Counted from the stretch's first letter, positions 1 through 5,747 are shown. The stretch: DNA of 6,307 nt from an uncultured Micrococcus sp. (GCA_946222435.1 CAMIOJ010000129.1:1-6307), one strand, 5' to 3'. Translations and numbers: made by a program. The notes: generated by a model not told the origin, from the letters alone.

Positions 1-2804
1 CCTCTCGCGCGTCCCGCCTGCTGCGCCCCCTGCCCCTCCCGCTCTGGGTGCAGGGGGTGATCGAGGCGCTCATCGCGGCGCTGCTGAGCCTGGTGATCGT
101 GGTGGTCCCGACCCTGTTCGTGTGGGCCACCGGCGGATTCCACATGCCAAGCATCGACGACGTCCTGCAGACCGCCGGCGTCCTCTGGCTCGTGCTCCAC
201 GCCGCCCCCGCGACCGTCACCTCCGGCATGCCGATCGTGGACGGCGAGGTCATCCCCGGCCTCGTCTGGATGGTCCCCTGGGGCCTGTCCCTGCTGCCGA
301 TGTGGCTGTCCTGGCGCGCCGGACGCAAGCTCGCCCGCGCCTCCTACCGGGACCAGGCGTGGCAGGCGCTCGCCGGCGGCATGGGCGCATACGGGCTGGT
401 GGGCCTGACCCTGGCGCTGCTGCCGGGGACCAGCGGCGAGACCGTGCACCCCGTGGTGGGGACGCTCTTCCCTGCGCTGTTCTTCGCCGTGTGCGCGGTG
501 GCCGGGGCGCGCCGTGAGGCCGGGACCTGGGCGCATCTGGTGGGCGTGGACGTGACCGAGCGGATCGCGAAGCGCTCCCAGTATGAGCGCTGGGCCGGGT
601 CCTACGCCTGGTCCGTGCTGCGCGCCTGCCTGGTGGCCGTGCTCAGTCTCGTGGCGATCCACGCGCTCCTGGTGTCCGTGACCCTGGCGATCCGCTGGGC
701 CGACGCCGTCCGCATGTACCAGCTCGTGGACGCCGGCCCCGTGGGCGGCACCATGATCACCCTGCTGGAGATCGGCTACCTGCCGGCCATGATCGGCTGG
801 GCCGTGGCCTGGTCCGCCGGCCCGGGCTTCTCCGTCGGCTCCCAGAGCCTCTACTCCGCCTTCGGCACGACGACGGCCCCCCTCCCTGCGCTGCCCGCCT
901 TCGCCGCGCTTCCCGCACCCTGGGAGCCCTGGCACCAGGCGTTCGTGCTGCTCCCGGTGCTGGCCGGCGCCGTGGCCGGCTGGTGGCTGCTGCGGGAGGG
1001 CGAGAACCACCTCGACGACTGGATGGTCCGCCGCGTGAAGACCCGGTGGATGTCCCTGCTGGCCTCCACCGCCGTGCTGGCGCTGCTGCTCGGCGTGGTC
1101 TCCGGGCTCATGACGATGGTGCCCCTGGCCCTGACCTCCGGGTCCATGGGCGTGGGGACGTACACGGTGATCGGGTCCAACGTGTGGCTGGTGAGTCCCG
1201 CCGTGGCCGGATGGATCGCGCTCGGCGGCTTCGTGGGGTATCTGGTGGCCATGGGCCTGCAGTCCCGTGAGCTCGACGCCGAGGCGCGGAAGGCCGAACG
1301 GGATCGGACGCGCGCGGAGAAGAAGGCCGCGAAGGAGTCTGCGAAGGCCGAGAAGGCTGCCGCCAAGGGGGCCGAGAAGGGTGAGAAGGCCGCGAGGGCC
1401 GGGAAGGATGCTGCCAAGGGGGCCGCGAAGGGTGAGAAGGCCGCGAGGGCCGGGAAGGGTGCTGCCGCCGCCCACTCGGGCAAGGGTTCGACCGCCATGG
1501 TCGTCAGCGCCGAGCGGCCCGTGAAGGACGATGCCGAGGCGAAGGGCAAGGACCAGGCCCCTGTTGAACCTGCCGACGAGAGGTCCGCAGTGGAGTCCGG
1601 CGAGAAGGGCGTGGACGAGCGCACCGATGCTGAGCCTGCGGGCACGCGGGCGGCGAAGTCCGTGACCCCGGCCGATGTCCGCACGTCTGATGAGGGCAAG
1701 ACCGCCGGCGTCACCCCGATGCGCCCGGTGAAGGCCCGCATCCCCCGGGCACCGCGGTCGTCGCGTGGCGGTTCCGTGTCTGCGACGAAGAGGGCCGCGA
1801 AGGGGCCCGGTGAGCGCGGGGCGCAGGACGAGAAGGTCGAGGACTCGAGGGGCTCGGCGAAGGATTCCGTGAAGGACCCGGTGAAGGACTCCGTTCCGAC
1901 GGCGGTGGCTGAGCGTGACGAGACGTCGATGAAGCCTGCGGGGGAGAAGTCAGCGGGTGCCGGCGCGAAGCCGTCGGAGGCAGGGGCAGCTGCGAAGGCG
2001 AGTGAGCCGACGGACCCCTCCGCGTCGCCGGAGAAGCCGTCGGTGACGGTGCCTGAGAAGTCGTCCGAGCAGCTGTCCGCCGAGCGTCGCGACCGCGTGG
2101 CCGCCCTGGCACGCCGCAACCGCCAGAAGCAGGTGCCGGCAGACGAGCCGCGCCGCCGCGTGTTCCGCGACGAGGACGAGACGGCTGCCGAGCGGGCCGG
2201 TGAGCGGGCCGGAGGTGCAGGCGTCGAGCGTGCTTCGCAGGCAGAACGTGAGGCCGCGCAGGCGCACCGGCGGGAGATCGCGCGTGGTCGCAAGGGGTCT
2301 CAGGCGTCCGAGGCCGCGACGGCACGTGGTGAGGGCGGCGGTGAGCGTGAGGGCCGTGGCGGTGCTGCGGGGCGTGAGGACCGTGGCGGTGCTGAGCGTG
2401 AGGGCCGTGGCGGTGCTGCGGGGCGTGAAGACCGCGAGACCCATGACGCCACGGAGACCCGTGAGGCCGGCCGTCCGGGTGCGAAGAAGCCTGGAGTCTT
2501 CGGCCGTGGCCGGGCGAAGGGGCCTGCGAAGAGCACGAAGCCGAAGCCGAGCTTCGACGCGATCGTCGCCACGCGTGACCCGCATTCCGGCACCGGTCCC
2601 CGCACTGGCACCGGCGCCGGTCCCGGCACCGGTCCCGGCACCGGCACCGGTACCGGTACCGGGGCTCAGGGCGAGCTGGGCGACTCCTCCGGCACCGGGT
2701 CACACCCGGCAGGGGTGCAGGATCCGGCCCGCGGAGATGAGCGTGGAGAAGACCGCCGGGACATCGACGGTCCCAGCCGGCCTCGTCCGCGGCGGGCGCT
2801 CTGA
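1..2804 (+). CDS. perM: PerM-like DUF6350 multi-pass membrane protein with long low-complexity tail (5' partial)
   Basis: The frame is open to the left edge (codons read from base 3). The residues before the GTG at 48 (RPLPLPLW) fit the family's usual N-terminus and that GTG has no Shine-Dalgarno, so the true start is probably outside the window. Counting from the GTG, about ten hydrophobic helices are visible near residues 5-27, 38-56, 69-88, 108-126, 134-153, 188-216, 233-258, 298-315, 335-362 and 384-404. A GPGFSVG segment at 258-264 followed by a Pro/Ala/Leu run (277-290) resembles the family signature. Residues 406-918 form a hydrophilic, probably disordered tail: first Lys/Ala/Glu-rich, then Arg/Gly/Glu-rich, ending in Thr-Gly/Pro-Gly. 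M. tuberculosis PerM (Rv0955) is an integral membrane protein linked to division under stress through FtsB, lies just upstream of purN, and is far shorter. Family membership is well supported; the division role and the symbol are inferred from family and synteny. Confidence 0.85.
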   Translation, partial: SRASRLLRPLPLPLWVQGVIEALIAALLSLVIVVVPTLFVWATGGFHMPSIDDVLQTAGVLWLVLHAAPATVTSGMPIVDGEVIPGLVWMVPWGLSLLPMWLSWRAGRKLARASYRDQAWQALAGGMGAYGLVGLTLALLPGTSGETVHPVVGTLFPALFFAVCAVAGARREAGTWAHLVGVDVTERIAKRSQYERWAGSYAWSVLRACLVAVLSLVAIHALLVSVTLAIRWADAVRMYQLVDAGPVGGTMITLLEIGYLPAMIGWAVAWSAGPGFSVGSQSLYSAFGTTTAPLPALPAFAALPAPWEPWHQAFVLLPVLAGAVAGWWLLREGENHLDDWMVRRVKTRWMSLLASTAVLALLLGVVSGLMTMVPLALTSGSMGVGTYTVIGSNVWLVSPAVAGWIALGGFVGYLVAMGLQSRELDAEARKAERDRTRAEKKAAKESAKAEKAAAKGAEKGEKAARAGKDAAKGAAKGEKAARAGKGAAAAHSGKGSTAMVVSAERPVKDDAEAKGKDQAPVEPADERSAVESGEKGVDERTDAEPAGTRAAKSVTPADVRTSDEGKTAGVTPMRPVKARIPRAPRSSRGGSVSATKRAAKGPGERGAQDEKVEDSRGSAKDSVKDPVKDSVPTAVAERDETSMKPAGEKSAGAGAKPSEAGAAAKASEPTDPSASPEKPSVTVPEKSSEQLSAERRDRVAALARRNRQKQVPADEPRRRVFRDEDETAAERAGERAGGAGVERASQAEREAAQAHRREIARGRKGSQASEAATARGEGGGEREGRGGAAGREDRGGAEREGRGGAAGREDRETHDATETREAGRPGAKKPGVFGRGRAKGPAKSTKPKPSFDAIVATRDPHSGTGPRTGTGAGPGTGPGTGTGTGTGAQGELGDSSGTGSHPAGVQDPARGDERGEDRRDIDGPSRPRPRRAL
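1360..1467 (+). repeat. 51-bp tandem repeat encoding a 17-residue Lys/Ala unit
   Basis: About two copies of a 51-bp unit lie inside the tail of the PerM-like gene. The stretches 1377-1407 and 1428-1458 are identical over 31 bp at an offset of 51, and the similarity extends to both sides with a few mismatches. The unit encodes AAKGAxKGEKAARAGKx. The length is a multiple of three, so gain or loss of copies would not break the frame. The Ala/Lys/Gly pattern resembles histone H1-like bacterial tails, which is only a compositional resemblance. Confidence 0.9.
2343..2435 (+). repeat. second 51-bp tandem repeat encoding a 17-residue Arg/Gly unit
   Basis: Two near-identical copies lie at a 51-bp offset: 2343-2377 and 2394-2428 match over 35 bp, and the match continues after a single change. 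The encoded unit is EREGRGGAAGREDRGGA, unrelated in sequence to the Lys/Ala unit at 1360-1467 but of the same 17-codon length. It lies in the distal part of the PerM-like tail and gives a highly charged, flexible Arg/Gly/Glu segment. Confidence 0.9.
2587..2663 (+). repeat. hexanucleotide-type repeat encoding Thr-Gly/Pro-Gly dipeptides
   Basis: Imperfect tandem hexamers of the type GGCACC / GGTCCC / GGTACC run through this stretch. They encode alternating Thr-Gly, Pro-Gly and Ala-Gly dipeptides near the C-terminus of the PerM-like protein. Units are in frame, so slippage would change tail length without a frameshift. Confidence 0.85.
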
Positions 2805-2843
2805 ACCACGCCGAGTTCAGGCTCATCGACGCTCACTTTCGGT

Positions 2844-2880
2844 CGGCTCGAGCACGGTCACGCCAGGCCTGGTCGAGCCG
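2844..2880 (+). terminator. possible terminator after the PerM-like gene
   Basis: CGGCTCGA (2844-2851) and TCGAGCCG (2873-2880) form a perfect 8-bp inverted repeat with a 21-base spacer, starting 40 bases after the perM stop. There is no U-tract, which is common for stem-loop terminators proposed in high-GC actinobacteria but leaves this call weak. Hairpin A just downstream is a stronger structure and could be the real terminator. Confidence 0.35.
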
Positions 2881-2897
2881 TGAGAAGTCGGACATCC

Positions 2898-2966
2898 AAG
2901 CTGGTATCAGAGTTGCCGGAACTGCCCCGTTTCATCGCGGAGTTCCGGCAAGTCTGATGCCAGCTT
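2898..2966 (+). repeat. long palindromic hairpin repeat, copy A
   Basis: The left arm 2898-2923 (starts AAGCTGGTATCAGA, ends GCCGGAACT) pairs with the right arm 2941-2966 at 24 of 26 positions, with one mismatch replaceable by a G-U pair in RNA, around a 17-base loop containing TTCATCGCG. It is clearly less GC-rich than its surroundings. A second copy lies at 4404-4472 in the same orientation, so the two bracket the nuclease gene. It could be a REP-like dispersed element, a terminator for the upstream gene, or an end of a mobile unit. No known family name is assigned. Confidence 0.9.
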
Positions 2967-3059
2967 TGTCGTTCGAGTAACGCCGAGGCCTGGGCCCACG
3001 TCGGTGCGGCAGTCGGTGACGGCAGCGCTGCCCAGTTCGGTAGCCGAAGAGCGATCGCC

Positions 3060-3097
3060 TCCTCCACAGCAGACAGAAGCCCGCGATGTGTCCACAG
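3060..3097 (+). promoter_or_regulatory. two TCCACAG motifs resembling DnaA boxes upstream of the nuclease gene
   Basis: TCCACAG occurs at 3063-3069 and 3091-3097, 28 bp apart, upstream of the nuclease start. The second sits in GTGTCCACA (3088-3096), one base from the actinobacterial DnaA-box consensus TTGTCCACA; the first (TCCTCCACA, 3060-3068) differs by two bases. They could bind DnaA or another protein, or be chance. No clear -10/-35 pair was identified in this stretch. Confidence 0.35.
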
Positions 3098-3147
3098 ATC
3101 GGCTCACCGGCACACAGCGGGTGAGGCGCGCCCGGCACGGTGGAGTC

Positions 3148-4284
3148 ATGCGACCGCCGAGACCCCTGCCTGCCGCGTTGCAGGGGTGTGTCTTCAGCAG
3201 AGCGGAGGCCGAGGCCCACGGTGTGCCGTACTCACGGCTGCGGCGCAGAGACATCGAACGGGTCGGCCGGGGACGGTTTCGTCAGGTCCCCGGTCTCGCG
3301 CCCACAACCACCGCGGGCCGTTCGAAGCCGATCACCTCCCAGGGCAGAGCACCTGATGCCGCACTACCGGAACCGGGAGTCGAACCGGGGCCGGGGCTCG
3401 AGCCCGCGCGGGACGGCATGTCAGAGCAAAGCCGCACTGACGAGCAGGGCAAGGACGGCGAGGTCTACCGCTGGAGTCCGCCGCTGTCCCGCCCCATGCT
3501 GGCCCGGTTGGGTGCCGCGCTGGCAGGAAGGGAGGCAGCCGCCGCGTCGCATGAGACCGCGGCCCGGCTGCAGAACCTGTGGCTGCCGCACCGGCTCCAT
3601 GAGCATCAGATCCTGCACATCAGTCGTCCTCGCAGACATGGGGCACTGCGCGCCCCGGGCCTGATCACGCACCGCACGTTCATCACGGCCGGTGAGGTGT
3701 GCACGCTGACGGTGGACGGCCGGAGGATGGAGGTCACCTCGCACCCGCGGCTGTGGGCGGACCTCGGGAGGACCCTGACCGAGTCGGAGCTCGTCGTCCT
3801 GGGCGAGCACCTCATGCGCCGCGCAGTGGAAAGCAGAGAGGAGCTCCTCCGGCGCGGCCCCGAACTGCTGGCACACCTGAGAGCGGCCGCGCTGTCCTCG
3901 GCCGGCCGGGCCGCCCGGCGCAGGCTCCTGCGCGCTCTCGCCCGGATGAGGCTGGGCGCGGACTCCCCACCGGAGACGGAACTGCGCCTGGCGATCATCG
4001 AGGCGGGACTCTCCGAACCCGAGCTGCAGATCCGTGAGAGTGCGGTGAACGGCTGGCCGATCAGGACTGCGACCGCGGACATGGGCTGGCGGTCCGCCAA
4101 GATCGTGGTGCAGTACGAGGGCGAGCATCACGGGCACCAGATCGCCGACGACGTGGACCGTGACGCGATCTTCCAGAGTCGCGGGTACATCGTGATCAGG
4201 GTGTCCAAGCGGGACCGGCGCCAGGGATTCCGTGCCGTGATCCAGACTCTGCGGACGCTGCTCGCGGAGAGGATGCCCGCCTGA
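3148..4284 (+). CDS. AbiEi-like winged-helix / DUF559 Vsr-type endonuclease-domain protein
   Basis: A 378-residue protein, probably DNA-acting. Residues 11-49 (LQGCVFSRAEAEAHGV..., RVGRGRFRQVPG) match the N-terminal winged helix of AbiEi-type proteins. Residues 50-105 are a low-complexity linker. Residues about 155-225 (LHISRPRR, PGLITHR, VTSHPRLWADLGRTL) resemble the AbiEi C-terminal region. Residues 276-378 form a DUF559/Vsr-like fold: E276 in ETELRLAIIEAGL, D311 in TADMGW, YEGEHH at 323-328, Q331, D334/D335/R338 and the strand YIVIRV at 347-352. The usual VEYDG of the family reads VQYEG here. ATG 3148 was chosen because it follows GGTGGAG and begins just before the conserved domain; the frame also stays open from GTG 3004, but those 48 residues look non-conserved. 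The nuclease activity, possibly for defence or repair, is inferred. Hairpins A and B bracket the gene. Confidence 0.8.
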   Translation: MRPPRPLPAALQGCVFSRAEAEAHGVPYSRLRRRDIERVGRGRFRQVPGLAPTTTAGRSKPITSQGRAPDAALPEPGVEPGPGLEPARDGMSEQSRTDEQGKDGEVYRWSPPLSRPMLARLGAALAGREAAAASHETAARLQNLWLPHRLHEHQILHISRPRRHGALRAPGLITHRTFITAGEVCTLTVDGRRMEVTSHPRLWADLGRTLTESELVVLGEHLMRRAVESREELLRRGPELLAHLRAAALSSAGRAARRRLLRALARMRLGADSPPETELRLAIIEAGLSEPELQIRESAVNGWPIRTATADMGWRSAKIVVQYEGEHHGHQIADDVDRDAIFQSRGYIVIRVSKRDRRQGFRAVIQTLRTLLAERMPA

Positions 4285-4308
4285 CCCACCGGCTGGCCCT
4301 GTGCGGCC

Positions 4309-4374
4309 GGGCCAGGGGTGGACGTGGCGAGCTTCGGGGCTGGGCCAGGGGTGGACGTGGCGAGCTTCGGGGCT
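4309..4374. repeat. perfect 33-bp tandem duplication
   Basis: The 33-bp unit (starts GGGCCAGGGGTGG, ends TTCGGGGCT) occurs twice in a row with no mismatch, at 4309-4341 and 4342-4374. It begins 25 bases after the nuclease stop codon, in a region with no credible gene. The perfect identity suggests a recent duplication. Confidence 0.95.
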
Positions 4375-4403
4375 GAGGTTGGCGGGGAAGAGGTTGGGCG
4401 GCA

Positions 4404-4472
4404 AAGCTGGCATCAGAGTTGCCGGAACTGTCTCGCTTCATCGCGCAGTTCCGGCAGATCTGATTCCAGCTT
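4404..4472 (+). repeat. long palindromic hairpin repeat, copy B
   Basis: The left arm 4404-4430 pairs with the right arm 4446-4472 at 24 of 27 positions around a 15-base loop. Its left arm differs from that of copy A at one base, and both loops carry TTCATCGCG. It lies 120 bases after the nuclease stop and in the intergenic space where the nuclease gene and the small membrane gene (4687-5127) converge, so it may also stop transcription. Orientation is the same as copy A. Confidence 0.9.
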
Positions 4473-4514
4473 CACTGGTCGAACGATTTCGAGCCGGGTG
4501 AGAGGCGGTCCGAG

Positions 4515-4639
4515 TTCCAGGTGGGGAGGACCTGCGGTGCCGGGTGCAACGGCTGGTCTTGGTTCCAGGTGGGGAGGACCTGCGGTGCTGGGTGCGACGG
4601 CTGGTCCTGGTTTCAGGTGGGGTGGAAGCGCGGTGCCGG
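4515..4639. repeat. 48-bp tandem repeat, about 2.6 copies
   Basis: Unit 1 (4515-4562) and unit 2 (4563-4610) differ at 3 of 48 positions; a third, partial and more diverged unit runs from 4611 to about 4639. Each begins with TTCCAGGTGGGGAGGACC or a close variant. It sits in the non-coding stretch 4285-4686, which holds the 33-bp duplication, hairpin B and this repeat and shows no credible gene. No palindromic or spacer structure supports CRISPR. Confidence 0.9.
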
Positions 4640-4686
4640 ACCCAGGGCACTTCAGTTCAGCCCCTATGTCGGTGGCCGGGTCGACC

Positions 4687-5127
4687 TCAGCCCCCGAGGC
4701 CGCCGAACTGCTGCACGGTCTCGGTGAACTCGGCCTCGCACGTGGCCTCGGACTTCAGGGTCAGGGCCTGGCGCAGGCACTCGTCGTAGGTGCTGGAGGC
4801 GTCCCAGAACAGCAGCGGCGTCAGGGAGCTGACCGTGATGAACGTGCCGAGCGCCAGCCCGGCGCCCAGCATGAAACGCAGGAACCCGGGCTTCTTCAGC
4901 TTTCCGGCCTTCCGCCAGGCCACGAACCCGACCACCACCACACCGACGGCGAACACCGCAGCCAGCATCTTCCACGGCAACATCAGGTCGATCGCCAGCA
5001 CGGTGCAGAGCAGCAGCCCGCACTGCCAGAGCAGCATCCGGCCCACCTTCTTGCGCAGCTCGGCGTCCTCCGCGTCGTTCACGGGCGGAGTGGCGTTCGG
5101 GCCGGCGGGAGGCATGGGAGCTGACAC
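4687..5127 (-). CDS. small three-helix membrane protein of unknown function
   Basis: A 146-residue protein I do not recognise as a named family. Residues 1-30 are a hydrophilic Pro-rich start with a charged KK/R segment; hydrophobic helices lie near 32-50, 53-70 and 85-109. A basic loop (WRKAGKLKKP, 71-80) separates helices 2 and 3. The soluble C-terminus carries two cysteines (C117 in YDECLRQALT and C130 in ATCEAEF) that could pair if it faces outside the membrane. I chose GTG 5127 because GGGTGG precedes it by 5 bases; GTG 5136 (three residues longer) is the alternative. The gene is divergent from purN, its start 24 bases from the purN ATG, so the two promoters must overlap. It lies between perM and purN, but nothing links it to purine synthesis or division directly. 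Confidence 0.8.
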   Translation of the reverse strand: MSAPMPPAGPNATPPVNDAEDAELRKKVGRMLLWQCGLLLCTVLAIDLMLPWKMLAAVFAVGVVVVGFVAWRKAGKLKKPGFLRFMLGAGLALGTFITVSSLTPLLFWDASSTYDECLRQALTLKSEATCEAEFTETVQQFGGLGG

Positions 5128-5134
5128 GCGTTCC

Positions 5135-5140
5135 ACCCTA
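5135..5140 (-). promoter_or_regulatory. TAGGGT: possible -10 box, or part of the RBS, of the small membrane gene
   Basis: On the minus strand TAGGGT precedes the GTG at 5127 by seven bases. It fits the TANNNT -10 pattern at a leaderless distance, but the overlapping GGGTGG can equally be read as a ribosome binding site. The two readings exclude each other and the sequence does not decide between them. Confidence 0.3.
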
Positions 5141-5144
5141 CGAT
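5139..5144 (+). promoter_or_regulatory. candidate -10 box of purN, spaced for a leaderless transcript
   Basis: TACGAT fits the actinobacterial TANNNT -10 pattern. Six bases separate it from the purN ATG, which is the spacing expected if transcription starts at the A of the start codon. There is no well-placed Shine-Dalgarno: the only purine run (GAAGG, 5145-5149) is one base from the ATG. A CTGACA at 5121-5126 resembles a -35 box but is only 12 bp away, too close to serve, so the promoter rests on the -10 alone. Confidence 0.45.
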
Positions 5145-5150
5145 GAAGGC

Positions 5151-5741
5151 ATGCGCATCGTTGCCCTCATCTCCGGTTCCGGCACCAACCTGCAGGCCGT
5201 CCTCGACGCCGTCGCGCGCGGCCACCTGCCCCTGGACATCGCGGCGGTGGGCGCGGACGTCCCCGGGGTGCAGGGCCTGGCCCGGGCGGAGGCCGCGGGC
5301 GTGCGCACGTTCACGGTCTCCCCGAAGGACCATGCGGACCGTGAGGCCTGGAACGTCGCCCTGGCGGACGCCGTCGCCGCCCACGATCCGGACCTCGTCG
5401 TCTGCTCGGGCTTCATGCGGATCCTCGGCAAGGACTTCCTGGACCGCTTCGCCGGCCGCATCGTCAACACGCACCCCGCGCTGCTGCCGTCCTTCCCGGG
5501 CGCGCACGGTGTCCGTGACGCCCTGGCCTACGGCGTGAAGGTCACCGGCTGCACGGTCCACTGGGTGGACGCCGGCGTGGACACCGGCAGGATCATCGCG
5601 CAGGCGGCCGTCCCCGTCCTGGACACGGACACGGAGCAGGAGCTGCACGAGCGCATCAAGGTGCAGGAGCGTGCCCTGCTCGTCCGCACCCTCGGTGAGT
5701 TCGCGGCCCGGCACGCGGAAGGGGACACGGTCTCGGCCTGA
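5151..5741 (+). CDS. purN: phosphoribosylglycinamide formyltransferase (GART)
   Basis: PurN transfers the formyl group of 10-formyltetrahydrofolate to glycinamide ribonucleotide, the third step of de novo purine synthesis in the cytoplasm. The 196-residue length is normal for the single-domain enzyme. Seen directly: the phosphate-binding loop SGSGTNLQA at 8-16, the NTHPALLPSFPG segment with N106 and H108, and D144 in GVDTG. These three match the catalytic Asn106, His108 and Asp144 of the E. coli enzyme in both identity and number, so the protein should be active. The start at 5151 gives the usual MRIVALISGSG N-terminus. In M. tuberculosis purH follows directly; here a convergent gene and a terminator follow, so purN seems to be transcribed alone. 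Confidence 0.98.
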   Translation: MRIVALISGSGTNLQAVLDAVARGHLPLDIAAVGADVPGVQGLARAEAAGVRTFTVSPKDHADREAWNVALADAVAAHDPDLVVCSGFMRILGKDFLDRFAGRIVNTHPALLPSFPGAHGVRDALAYGVKVTGCTVHWVDAGVDTGRIIAQAAVPVLDTDTEQELHERIKVQERALLVRTLGEFAARHAEGDTVSA

Positions 5742-5747
5742 GACCGT
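5727..5747 (+). other. short hairpin across the purN stop codon
   Basis: ACGGTCTC (5727-5734) and GAGACCGT (5740-5747) form a perfect 8-bp stem with a 5-base loop, overlapping the TGA at 5739-5741. It may slow 3' degradation or contribute to termination, but there is no U-tract and the stronger terminator lies about 70 bases further on. Confidence 0.5.

Noticed and set aside
851..2293. A 480-codon open frame on the minus strand inside the PerM-like gene
   Set aside because: It is antisense to a clearly coding membrane protein with tail repeats, is Ser/Ala/Arg-rich without domain motifs, and such frames are expected in very GC-rich DNA.
1711..2826. A 371-codon minus-strand frame rich in Arg, His, Pro and Ser
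   Set aside because: It is the shadow of the repetitive tail; composition simply reflects repeated codons read backward, with no domain seen.
3023..3057. Small palindromes (CAGCGCTG, TTCGG-TAG-CCGAA, GCGATCGC)
   Set aside because: Arms of 4-5 bp are expected by chance in this composition; no repeated pattern links them into an operator.
3004..3147. N-terminal extension of the nuclease protein from GTG 3004
   Set aside because: The 48 extra residues show no similarity to the family, overlap probable regulatory motifs, and ATG 3148 has a better ribosome binding site.
3421..4413. A 330-codon minus-strand frame opposite the nuclease gene
   Set aside because: It opposes conserved DUF559 and AbiEi motifs on the plus strand and has no recognisable domain.
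2898..4472. Integron attC sites or insertion-sequence terminal repeats
   Set aside because: The hairpins are in direct orientation, lack attC core sites, and no transposase or integrase is present between them.
4515..4639. CRISPR array
   Set aside because: The 48-bp units are contiguous, with no unique spacers between repeats and no cas genes.
4318..5124. A 268-codon plus-strand frame through the repeats and antisense to the small membrane gene
   Set aside because: Its first part is tandem repeat and hairpin, its second part is the reverse of a membrane protein with clear hydrophobic helices; no ribosome binding site or domain supports it.
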